Positions 1 to 5,461 of a stretch of DNA of 12,338 nt are shown here, piece by piece (the stretch's first letter is position 1; each line of letters begins with the position of its first letter). Below the pieces are notes generated by a model. That model saw only the letters and a program-made list of their open reading frames with translations. It was not told the DNA's origin and searched no databases. The DNA is from Yes71-27 sp040758635 (GTDB lineage Bacteria; Bacillota; Desulfotomaculia; Desulfotomaculales; Ammonificaceae), in assembly GCA_040758635.1 (NCBI GenBank), contig JBFLVI010000053.1, positions 1 through 12,338 of the forward strand, in the 5' to 3' direction. The position numbers and the translations under genes were made by a program.

Positions 1-1
1 C

Positions 2-247
2 ACGGCACAGCGTTACAGGGAAATCCTTCTTAATGCCCGTAACCTAAAAACCATGGCAGTTTCCCCGGAAATTGCCGAAAAAGCGGCAAAGCTCCGGGCA
101 ACTTATAACCTGCGGACTCCGGATGCCGTCCAGGTGTCAACCGCTATCTGTTGCGGAGCTTCCTTTTTCCTGACGAATGACGCCCGGCTCGCTCCGCTTT
201 CGGAGCTACAGGTATTAGTGTTGGATACCCTTTTAGATACGGAATAA
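2..247 (+). CDS. PIN-domain (VapC-like) toxin, 5' end outside window
   Basis: The open frame runs from the first bases of the window to a TAA, giving about 81 visible residues without a start. The ATG at 53 is internal: the frame continues upstream of it with sensible sequence (TAQRYREILLNARNLKT). The C-terminal part has the PIN signature: LRTPDAVQVSTAI, where the Asp is an expected metal ligand, followed by FFLTNDARL, where TND carries the last acidic ligand, and a closing hydrophobic strand LQVLVLD. In this family these residues belong to Mg-dependent RNases that act as the toxin of VapBC systems. Its antitoxin and N-terminal half lie upstream and cannot be seen. Whether the whole gene is intact is therefore unknown. 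Family assignment is from motif reading only. Confidence 0.7.
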   Translation, partial: TAQRYREILLNARNLKTMAVSPEIAEKAAKLRATYNLRTPDAVQVSTAICCGASFFLTNDARLAPLSELQVLVLDTLLDTE

Positions 248-312
248 CCGTCAATTGGCGGGGGGCAACACCCTCGTCCGCTACGTCGTCGGCGACGAAT
301 GCGAGATAATTG

Positions 313-640
313 TTTAGTGTGGTGAAGGCCTGGCACTATCATAAACTGCAGTGGGACCACTTCGTCCGCGTGTGGGGGGATGGCGAAGGTGGCGCTCTAC
401 GACCCGCGCGAGGAAAGCCCCACCAAAGGAATGGTGAATGTCCTTCACATCGGGCTTTTAAACCCGGTGCTACTGAAGATCCCGCCGCTGGTTTACCACG
501 GCTTCACGGCGGAAGGCGGCAAGCTCGCGCTCATCGTCAATTTCCCGACGGAACTATATAATTACGACCATCCGGACGAGTACCGGCTGGCGTATAATGA
601 CCCCGCGAACCCCTTTAGCTGGGAGGTAAAGAGCGGCTGA
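313..640 (+). pseudogene. Broken dTDP-4-dehydrorhamnose 3,5-epimerase-like gene
   Basis: Two adjacent frames together resemble the RmlC-type cupin family. The first (313-378) reads VVKAWHYHKLQWDHF, matching the conserved 'GVVKAWHyHk.Qtd' strand with its catalytic-site His. The second (380-640) continues with MAKVALYDPREESPTKG, then a VYHGF segment and PTELYNYDHPDEYRL, which are the conserved core and C-terminus. The frames meet at a run of six G (374-379); removing one G would join them. A stop (307-309) closes the first frame upstream, so about 45 N-terminal residues of the normal protein are missing. The family converts dTDP-4-keto-6-deoxyglucose in dTDP-rhamnose synthesis. The bases between 248 and 312 were not identified. 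The short open stretch 255-317 is not assigned. A sequencing error could explain the G-run shift but not the missing N-terminus. Confidence 0.75.
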
Positions 641-649
641 AGATGCTTT

Positions 650-1024
650 TTAGTGGACGGGCAAAAGGCGGACCCTGAGCTTCTGTTCCGTTACGGAAAT
701 GATTGCTCCTTTTACTAATTCTGCTTCCACAGTCGGAAGAATATGCAGGAGCAGCGTCGCAACAGCCCGGGGTTCTACTGTTCCCAAGCGAAGAGAAATA
801 ACGCTCGGCCCCGAAGCATTTGCAACAGCCAAAAGGGCGGAAAAATCCAGGTCTTGGGTTATGATCACCATTTGTTGGGTTCGCGCGTATTCGAGAATTT
901 GCTGATCAGAAGCATCGTAAGAGAGAACGTCGCTCACTCGCGCGACCTGGTGGCCTGCCTCACGAAGCAAGGCACAGGTTACAGGTGAGATATGCATGTC
1001 TGCCAAGTACTTGAGCCCTTTCAA
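650..1024 (-). CDS. DUF5615 PIN-like toxin of a DUF433/DUF5615 pair
   Basis: A 124-residue protein of the DUF5615 (PIN-like, Mut7-C related) type. It starts KYLADMHISPVTCALLREAGHQV, the family's usual opening with an Asp (D9) after the first strand. It has an Asp-rich second site (D37-D40), and ITQDLDFSAL (D58, D60), which matches the conserved 'T.D.DF' block. These acids are the expected metal ligands of a nuclease fold; activity is inferred from family. The start is TTG, overlapping the TGA of the upstream DUF433 gene in a TTGA arrangement, with AGGAGG about 11 bases upstream. This is typical of a coupled toxin-antitoxin operon. It is an apparently complete gene, although the genes on either side are broken. 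Confidence 0.8.
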   Translation of the reverse strand: MKGLKYLADMHISPVTCALLREAGHQVARVSDVLSYDASDQQILEYARTQQMVIITQDLDFSALLAVANASGPSVISLRLGTVEPRAVATLLLHILPTVEAELVKGAIISVTEQKLRVRLLPVH

Positions 1025-1260
1025 GGCCTCTGGGCCTCCTGGGGAACCAGCCGCACCTGTTCCGCAGCAAGCCAGGCGGCGTAAGCGAGGCTTTGGCGAA
1101 TGTCTTCCTCTTCCAGCTCCGGGTAAGCTTTAAGGATGGCAGGAATATCCATACCAGAAGCCAAAAGCTTTAGGATAAACGCCACCGTAATCCGCATCCC
1201 CCGAATGGTGGGCTGCCCCATACAGACCCCTGGGTCGCGGGTAATCCGGTTAAGCTCCAT
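1021..1260 (-). CDS. DUF433 antitoxin-like protein
   Basis: A 79-residue protein with the DUF433 pattern: MELNRITRDPGVCMGQPTIRGMRITV, then an alpha-helical region (FILKLLASGMDIPAILKAYP, followed by EEEDIRQSLAYAAW) that contains the family's predicted helix-turn-helix. DUF433 proteins usually sit directly before a DUF5615 gene, as here, and are regarded as the antitoxin and probable autoregulator. A longer open frame reaches 1302, but the ATG at 1260 is chosen because GGAGGT lies nine bases upstream of it and family members begin at this residue. A promoter is visible at 1312-1339. Fully intact. Confidence 0.8.
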   Translation of the reverse strand: MELNRITRDPGVCMGQPTIRGMRITVAFILKLLASGMDIPAILKAYPELEEEDIRQSLAYAAWLAAEQVRLVPQEAQRP

Positions 1261-1311
1261 ATCGAGTAACCTCCGAGTACGTTTTAGTTTTTTCAGCGGC
1301 ATTACATTTAT

Positions 1312-1339
1312 AGTATACTACAAAGAGACGTGGGAACAA
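1312..1339 (-). promoter_or_regulatory. Promoter of DUF433/DUF5615 operon with palindrome over the -10
   Basis: On the minus strand TTGTTC (1334-1339) and TATACT (1312-1317) are separated by 16 bases, matching a sigma-70 type promoter about 50 bases upstream of the DUF433 start. The -10 lies inside a perfect 10-base palindrome TAGTATACTA (1311-1320), a plausible operator for autoregulation. The -35 is a weak match. Confidence 0.5.
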
Positions 1340-1393
1340 AAACAGCAATAGTACCACAAAAATCCCACCGAAAGACTGCAAGGAGCGTGAGTG

Positions 1394-1469
1394 ATGCGCC
1401 TGCTTGTTACCGGCGGGGCGGGTTTTATTGGTTTCAAACTTCATCCGCTACATCCTCACCCGGCAACCC
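1394..1469 (+). pseudogene. Frameshifted N-terminal remnant of dTDP-glucose 4,6-dehydratase
   Basis: From ATG 1394, preceded at eight bases by AGGAG (1381-1385), the frame reads MRLLVTGGAGFIG, the nucleotide-binding glycine motif of extended short-chain dehydrogenases such as RmlB. The match then moves to another frame, SNFIRYILTRQP (about 1434-1469), exactly the next helix of RmlB. Dropping one T from the TTT at 1431-1433 restores the reading frame. Beyond about 1470 nothing recognisable of the roughly 330-residue enzyme remains. The start signals are kept but no functional enzyme can be made. Together with the epimerase remnant at 313-640 it points to a lost dTDP-rhamnose gene set. Confidence 0.75.
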
Positions 1470-1550
1470 CTTTTCGCCTCAACAACCCTGCACCTCCTGG
1501 AGAACCGGTCGCACCTGTTGAAAAGTAAGCAGTGCCGAACCGGCTGCTGT

Positions 1551-1756
1551 ATGAGTTATTCTGTAGCATACGTCATTAGTGATATACTGAAGACAAATGA
1601 TTCAGGTAAAATGGTTTTTGAATTAGCCGGTTTCAAACTTGCCCGTATCGAAGGAGATCACTTTTTGTGTATACGAAGCCAGGAGTTCGCCGCCCAATCG
1701 TGATACCGGATTACCCAGAAGTGCCAGTGTTCATCAGTCTATTTCAAGGAGAGTAA
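1551..1756 (+). pseudogene. HicA-like toxin fragment, frameshifted
   Basis: One frame (from ATG 1551 or ATG 1611) gives MVFELAGFKLARIEGDHF, resembling the HicA core '..L..aGF...R..GsH', where the His is the active residue. Immediately after, a second frame gives VYTKPGVRRPIVIPDYPEVPVFI, the usual HicA continuation of the beta-sheet, and ends at TAA 1754-1756. The switch falls in the run of five T at about 1661-1665. The normal C-terminal helix is missing. HicA proteins are small mRNA interferases paired with HicB; no HicB is visible here. The N-terminal boundary is uncertain. The TAA lies three bases before the start of the next gene. Confidence 0.5.
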
Positions 1757-1759
1757 TAA

Positions 1760-2776
1760 ATGCCCCATCAACTTACGCTTTCCGACTGGAAGACCCTCTA
1801 CGATCTGGCCCGGCGGTACCGGGAGCTCGCGCCCTGGGAGTGGATGGACGATACCGATCTTTTTGGCGTCCGGGACCCGGATACGGGGGAAACGGGCTAC
1901 TGCTCGGTAATCGGCGCCCTGGGGGAAGCGCGGGGGCTGATCATCTATCCCGGTGCGGAAGGGCTTGCTTCTTTTTTCAATATTTTGGAGGCCGACGATC
2001 CCGGTGATTTTGACCTGTCGGTTAACCAGCGGGCGCTCTCCCTCATCTTTGGCAGCCGCGATGAAACGCACCCCCAGGAGCGAGCGGTCATCAAGGAAGC
2101 CGGCCTCGCCTTCCGGGGAAAGGACGCCTGGCCCATTTTCAGAAGCCACATGCCTGGATATCATCCCTGGTTCCTCACCGGTGAAGAGGTGCGGTTCTTC
2201 ACCATGGTGCTGGAGCAAGCGCTCGCGTTCCTGCAGGAGTTGCGGCAGGACCCTTCCCGCCGCGAGCCTCCCGGCGACGATTACGTGCCGGTCAGGAGCA
2301 GAACAGGAAAGGGGTGGGAGACCCAGTGGGAACCGCTGCCGCCCCCGCCCGTGATCAGGCTTCCTTCGATTACCCTTCAGGAGAGTTACCTCAAAGAATT
2401 AAAAGCCTGCCGGCGGGTGAAAACCACCTGGGAGACCGGCTTCTTCTATTCGCCTGCGTTGGTCCACGATAAGAAAAAAGACGAGCGGCCTTTCTACCCG
2501 GTCGTCGCGCTCTGGGTCGACCGGACTTCCGGCGTCATTCTTAGCTTCGAAATGTTCCGCCGGGGCGAGTGGCAGAAGGTGGTGGAAGGCCTGCTTTCGG
2601 CAGTTGGCGCCACGAAGACGCTGCCGGCCGGGATCGCGGTGTCCCAGGAAGAGGTACTGGCCCTGCTCCGGCCCGTGGCGGACCAACTGGAGATATCGCT
2701 AAAGAAGAGTAAGACCCGGTCCTTTAACACGGCGAAGCGTCATCTTTTCGAAGAGATGTGGCGGCGCTGCACGTGA
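1760..2776 (+). CDS. Two-domain protein of unknown function (DUF7309/DUF6930-like)
   Basis: A 338-residue intact protein with a clear ribosome site (AAGGAGAG, 1746-1753, six bases before ATG). Function is not known to me. The N-terminal half (about 5-165) is a mixed domain with LYDLARRYRELAPWEWM, FGVRDPDTGETGYCSVIG and LGEARGLIIYPGAEGL. I associate this pattern with DUF7309. After a proline-rich linker (about 190-200), the C-terminal half (about 205-335) contains FYPVVALWVDRTSGVILSFEM and a closing helical stretch, as in DUF6930. Domain names are from memory and need a profile search. There is no signal peptide or membrane segment, so it should be cytoplasmic. It stands alone between toxin-antitoxin genes and is convergent with the VapBC pair (41 bases apart). 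It is clearly under selection compared with its broken neighbours. Confidence 0.75.
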   Translation: MPHQLTLSDWKTLYDLARRYRELAPWEWMDDTDLFGVRDPDTGETGYCSVIGALGEARGLIIYPGAEGLASFFNILEADDPGDFDLSVNQRALSLIFGSRDETHPQERAVIKEAGLAFRGKDAWPIFRSHMPGYHPWFLTGEEVRFFTMVLEQALAFLQELRQDPSRREPPGDDYVPVRSRTGKGWETQWEPLPPPPVIRLPSITLQESYLKELKACRRVKTTWETGFFYSPALVHDKKKDERPFYPVVALWVDRTSGVILSFEMFRRGEWQKVVEGLLSAVGATKTLPAGIAVSQEEVLALLRPVADQLEISLKKSKTRSFNTAKRHLFEEMWRRCT

Positions 2777-2817
2777 CCGGTAGTACAGCAAAAACAGGCC
2801 ATACTCTCAGATCCTCT

Positions 2818-3243
2818 TTAGCCAGACAGCCAGATAACCTGCACCGCGTCGCTGACTTGTTCAAATTCGGGGTCCCCGGTTAAAAGCGGTGCGTTTTTCT
2901 CCATCGCCAGGGCCGCCGCAAAGCAATCCGCGTACGAGATGCCACCCCGTGCTTTTAGCTTCGCCGCCATTTTCGCCCGCTCCCAGTTGGCAGCTTCAAT
3001 GCGAATGTTAGGCGCCAACTTCAGTTCCCCCTCAACCCGGGCAGCCGCTTCCCCGCCCCGTTCCCGCAAGACAATGTAGTAGACCTCGCCCAGGTTGACA
3101 GCGCTGATGTAAAAGCGATTCCCTGGCGCGGAAAGCAGGTCGCGCACCATCTCTCCGCCTTCTTCGGCCTCCAGAAACGCAAGCAAGGCGTAGGCGTCCA
3201 GGATGTAAGCTTTACTTTTCCTCTTGCGCAATTTCCGCGGCAT
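2818..3243 (-). CDS. vapC: VapC-type PIN-domain RNase toxin
   Basis: A 141-residue PIN protein with all four expected acidic positions: D16 in YILDAYALLAFLE, E53 in NLGEVYY, D106 in GGISYADCFAAALA, and D124 in LLTGDPEF. This is a complete metal-binding set, so the toxin is probably active. In VapC proteins it cuts tRNA or rRNA; the target here is unknown. The first 12 residues are very basic (RKLRKRKSK) and lie inside the end of the antitoxin gene. They may be an extension from using ATG 3243, or start at the TTG four codons later. It overlaps the antitoxin by 32 bases, consistent with coupling. Confidence 0.88.
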   Translation of the reverse strand: MPRKLRKRKSKAYILDAYALLAFLEAEEGGEMVRDLLSAPGNRFYISAVNLGEVYYIVLRERGGEAAARVEGELKLAPNIRIEAANWERAKMAAKLKARGGISYADCFAAALAMEKNAPLLTGDPEFEQVSDAVQVIWLSG

Positions 3244-3451
3244 GTTCTTCCCGCAACGCCAGCGTCAGGCTCTTTTTACCCTTTAGCGCCCCGTAGAGCC
3301 CTACAAACGGCTTCTCTTCCAGCGGAACCAAAACCAACCTGCCGTCAACTTCCTGTAAGGCCAACCTGTCGCCTCGCTTGATGTTGTACCGCTTACGGAT
3401 TTCGGCAGGTATTATGATCTGGCCCTTAGTAGATACAGTTACTACCGTCAT
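3212..3451 (-). CDS. vapB: VapB-type AbrB-fold antitoxin
   Basis: A 79-residue protein. Its N-terminus VTVSTKGQIIIPAEIRKRYNIKRGDRL is the swapped-hairpin AbrB/MazE/SpoVT DNA-binding fold. The C-terminal tail (residues about 45-79, KPFVGLYGALKGKKSL then an acidic helix) is the part expected to wrap the toxin. It should neutralise the adjacent PIN toxin and repress its own promoter. The open frame extends to 3493, but that start would lie upstream of the -10 box of the promoter found at 3476-3504. ATG 3451 is therefore the start, with a purine-rich GAGGGTG site a few bases upstream. The predicted leader is only about 18-20 bases. Confidence 0.88.
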   Translation of the reverse strand: MTVVTVSTKGQIIIPAEIRKRYNIKRGDRLALQEVDGRLVLVPLEEKPFVGLYGALKGKKSLTLALREEHAAEIAQEEK

Positions 3452-3475
3452 TTTTTTACACCCTCTTTGGCTTAC

Positions 3476-3504
3476 ATTATAAACGTAAACCAAGGAGCGG
3501 TCAA
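3476..3504 (-). promoter_or_regulatory. Near-consensus promoter of vapBC
   Basis: On the minus strand TTGACC (3499-3504), a 17-base spacer, and TATAAT (3476-3481). This is one mismatch from the full sigma-70/sigma-A consensus. Predicted transcription begins near 3469, leaving a short leader before vapB ATG 3451. It shares both hexamers and spacer length with the promoter at 8198-8226. Confidence 0.8.
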
Positions 3505-3519
3505 ATATTCTCTTCGCCG

Positions 3520-3654
3520 TCAGCAGTGAAATATTTCGTCTGCAAGAAATCCTTCTTCAAGGCCCAGTTCCCTGGCGGTTTCCCATTTCAAGCGGTCGAG
3601 CTGCCTCCTGGTGCGCAGCCTGTCGTGGTTTTTTCTTATAGCCCATTCGATCAC
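3520..3654 (-). CDS. Small 44-residue ORF with spore-protein-like motif
   Basis: GTG at 3654 opens a frame ending at TGA 3520-3522. It encodes a basic N-terminus (IEWAIRKNHDRLRTRR), then LDRLKWETARELGLEEGF and a short hydrophobic/acidic tail ending in Cys. The middle resembles the 'LD.lK.E.A.ELG' helix of alpha/beta-type small acid-soluble spore proteins, which bind DNA in dormant spores. The second half of that family (the GG-containing helix) is absent, so this is at best a truncated relative. It lies 60 bases after the sirtuin gene in the same direction and could be the last gene of that operon. No good ribosome site is seen (only AGG directly before GTG). Confidence 0.35.
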   Translation of the reverse strand: MIEWAIRKNHDRLRTRRQLDRLKWETARELGLEEGFLADEIFHC

Positions 3655-3693
3655 CCTGACTTAGGATGGGCTTGACCGGATTAGTTTTATGTA

Positions 3694-3716
3694 AACCGGC
3701 GGCCGAAAAGCCGGTT
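3694..3716 (-). terminator. Hairpin at the end of the sirtuin gene
   Basis: AACCGGC (3694-3700) and GCCGGTT (3710-3716) form a seven-base stem with a nine-base loop. The stem overlaps the sirtuin stop codon. The sequence after it on the minus strand (TTACATAAAACTAATC) is AT-rich but lacks a real T tract, so termination would be weak. Confidence 0.3.
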
Positions 3717-4479
3717 ACGCCGCCTTGACTGCCGCGACCAGGCGGGGGAGGATCTCTCCGGCCTTGCCGCGGAAGACCACGGCGGCCCGGTCATCGTAAG
3801 GTGTGGGGTCGCGGTTGACGATGATCAGGTCGCGGGCGAGCTCCACCAGGAAAGCGGCGGGGTAAACGGTGAGGCTGGAACCGACCACCAGCATCAGGTC
3901 GCAGCCCCGGCGCAGGACGGCGAAAGCCCGCTCGTAGTCCGGCGCCATCGCCTCGCCGAAAAGCACCACGTCCGGCCGGAGCACGCCGCCGCACGCGCAC
4001 CGCGGCGGAAGGGTTTTCTTTTCCAGGGCCTCCGTAGCCGCCTCGAAGGGAGCGTCCGCCCGGCAGTCGCTGCAGACCAGGTGCCGGAGGTGGCCGTGCA
4101 CCTCCCAGACCGACCGGGAGCCCGCCTTGCGGTGGAGGCCGTCAATGTTCTGGGTGATGACGCCCGCCAGCCTCCCCATGGTCTCCAGCTCGGCCAGTGC
4201 CCGGTGCGCCGGGTTGGGTTCCGCCTCGCGGTACTTCAGCCACTGGGGGATGAAGGTCCGGTAAAAGCGCACCGGGTCGCGCCGGAAGGCGTCGCCGGTG
4301 GCCAGGGCCAGCAACTCCGGGTTGGACCACAGTCCCGTCCCCGGGCTGCGGAAATCGGGGATGCCGCTTTCGGTGCTGACACCCGCGCCGGTGAAGGCGT
4401 AGGCGCGGGAGGCTTCCCGCAGCAGCCGGGCCGCCCTATCCAGCAGGTCTTCAAAGCGCGTATCACTCCGCCCAGTCAC
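3715..4479 (-). CDS. Sir2-family NAD-dependent protein deacylase (sirtuin)
   Basis: A 254-residue cytoplasmic sirtuin (CobB/SrtN-type). It removes acyl groups from lysines using NAD, giving nicotinamide and O-acyl-ADP-ribose. All hallmarks are present: GAGVSTESGIPDFRS (31-45, NAD binding), TQNIDGLH (109-116), catalytic His128 in VHGH, a four-Cys zinc site (C136, C139, C161, C163, the last pair as CAC), FGEAM, GSSLTVYP (200-207) and NRDPTPYD. The start is GTG, 17 bases inside the end of folK, with AAGGG upstream (revcomp of about 4481-4493), so it is probably translationally coupled to folK. Its place at the end of a folate operon is not an obvious functional match. Length is normal and no key residue is missing. 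Confidence 0.93.
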   Translation of the reverse strand: MTGRSDTRFEDLLDRAARLLREASRAYAFTGAGVSTESGIPDFRSPGTGLWSNPELLALATGDAFRRDPVRFYRTFIPQWLKYREAEPNPAHRALAELETMGRLAGVITQNIDGLHRKAGSRSVWEVHGHLRHLVCSDCRADAPFEAATEALEKKTLPPRCACGGVLRPDVVLFGEAMAPDYERAFAVLRRGCDLMLVVGSSLTVYPAAFLVELARDLIIVNRDPTPYDDRAAVVFRGKAGEILPRLVAAVKAA

Positions 4480-4972
4480 TGCCCTTCACCCTTTCCACAA
4501 ACTGTTTCTTCCGGAGTTCGACCGCCAGGGCCGCAGCCGAAATGCCGCCCGGAAGGGTCAGCCCCGGCGCTAAATCCGCCAGCGGCACCGCGACAAAAGC
4601 CCGCTCGCCGAGCCGCGGGTGGGGCACCACCAGGTCCGGCGCGTTAATACTTTCCGTGCCGTAGAGCAAAAGGTCCAGGTCAACTTCCCGGGGCCCCCAG
4701 CGCTCGCCGCGCACCCGCCCGAGCAGTTTCTCTATCGTCAGCAAACACGCTAACAGTTCTCGAGGTGAAAGGATGGTGGTGACTTCCACTACCGTATTAA
4801 GAAACTCCGGCTGGTCCGTTACTCCTACCGGCGCGGTACGGTAAAGAGGCGCCACCCGGCGCACCGTTACGCCCGGCGCCTCCCGGAGCATCCGTACCGC
4901 CCGGCGGAGGTTTTGCTCCCGGTCGCCGCGGTTGCTCCCCAGGCCGATGTAGGCGGTTACTCCTTCGGACAA
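4463..4972 (-). CDS. folK: 2-amino-4-hydroxy-6-hydroxymethyldihydropteridine pyrophosphokinase (HPPK)
   Basis: A 169-residue enzyme transferring pyrophosphate from ATP to 6-hydroxymethyl-7,8-dihydropterin, the step before dihydropteroate synthase. Seen motifs: AYIGLGSNRGD near the N-terminus, LYRTAPVGVTDQPEFLN (pterin and ATP site), RWGPREVDLDLLLYG (the two Asp that bind Mg), and PHPRL (the HPPK signature end). The start is TTG at 4972, the only start codon close enough to the conserved strand. It lies 16 bases inside the end of folB. The downstream end overlaps the sirtuin start. Coupling through folB-folK-sirtuin is inferred from these overlaps. Confidence 0.94.
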   Translation of the reverse strand: MSEGVTAYIGLGSNRGDREQNLRRAVRMLREAPGVTVRRVAPLYRTAPVGVTDQPEFLNTVVEVTTILSPRELLACLLTIEKLLGRVRGERWGPREVDLDLLLYGTESINAPDLVVPHPRLGERAFVAVPLADLAPGLTLPGGISAAALAVELRKKQFVERVKGSDWAE

Positions 4973-5331
4973 GGTTCCCTACCCCGCGAGATCTCCACCC
5001 CCACCGCCTCGAAGTGCCCGGGGAGGGGCGCTCCCGGTTTCCGGACCCGCACGTCCACCCGGGAAACGGAAAAAGCCCCCAGAACCGCCGCCGCGATTGC
5101 CTCCGCGAGCGCCTCCAACAACTGGAAAGACTGGCTGCAGACCACTTTTTCCACCCGCCGGTAGACTTCTAAGTAGTCCACGGTCCGCGTCAGGTCGTCC
5201 GCGGCCCCCGCCGCCGAAAGGTCCAGGTGAAGGACGAGGTCAACTAAAAACCGCTGCCCCACTTCCCTTTCCGCCGCGAGCACGCCGTGCCGGGCGAAGA
5301 AAGCCATTCCTTCGATGAAAACCTTATCCAT
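4957..5331 (-). CDS. folB: Dihydroneopterin aldolase
   Basis: A 124-residue enzyme cleaving 7,8-dihydroneopterin to 6-hydroxymethyl-dihydropterin and glycolaldehyde. Family features: FFARHGVLAAERE with the conserved HG, a VDYLEVYRRVEKVV block (Tyr53), QLLEALAEAIA (Glu73, pterin binding), and VRVRKPGAPLPGHFEAVGVEI with the catalytic Lys98. ATG 5331 is preceded by a purine-rich GGGGGAAG. It is 130 bases downstream of folP and overlaps folK by 16 bases. Normal length for the family (about 120). Confidence 0.94.
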   Translation of the reverse strand: MDKVFIEGMAFFARHGVLAAEREVGQRFLVDLVLHLDLSAAGAADDLTRTVDYLEVYRRVEKVVCSQSFQLLEALAEAIAAAVLGAFSVSRVDVRVRKPGAPLPGHFEAVGVEISRGREPCPKE

Positions 5332-5411
5332 CGAACTTCCCCCGAAATGTTGCTTGCGGTGAGCACCCAGTCGCCGGAAACGCTGCTTATTTGGGCCTAC
5401 GATCTGCCGAG

Positions 5412-5439
5412 TTCATCCTTCATCCTTCCGCCTTCATCC
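5412..5439. repeat. Four tandem heptamers (TTCATCC type)
   Basis: The folP-folB gap contains TTCATCC, TTCATCC, TTCCGCC and TTCATCC in direct tandem, followed by TT. It resembles the short heptanucleotide tandem repeats found in intergenic DNA of several bacteria. The rest of the 130-base gap (5332-5461) shows no gene or clear regulatory site. Confidence 0.7.
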
Positions 5440-5461
5440 TTACGACCCCACATTCAGGCCC

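Noticed and set aside
255..317. Short open stretch (GGNTLVRYVVGDECEIIV) between the PIN fragment and the epimerase remnant
   Set aside because: It looks protein-like but is too short to assign and may be part of the decayed epimerase locus or an unrelated fragment.
4081..4647. Plus-strand open frame of 188 codons opposite the sirtuin and folK
   Set aside because: It spans two well-supported genes on the other strand and has no recognisable domain.
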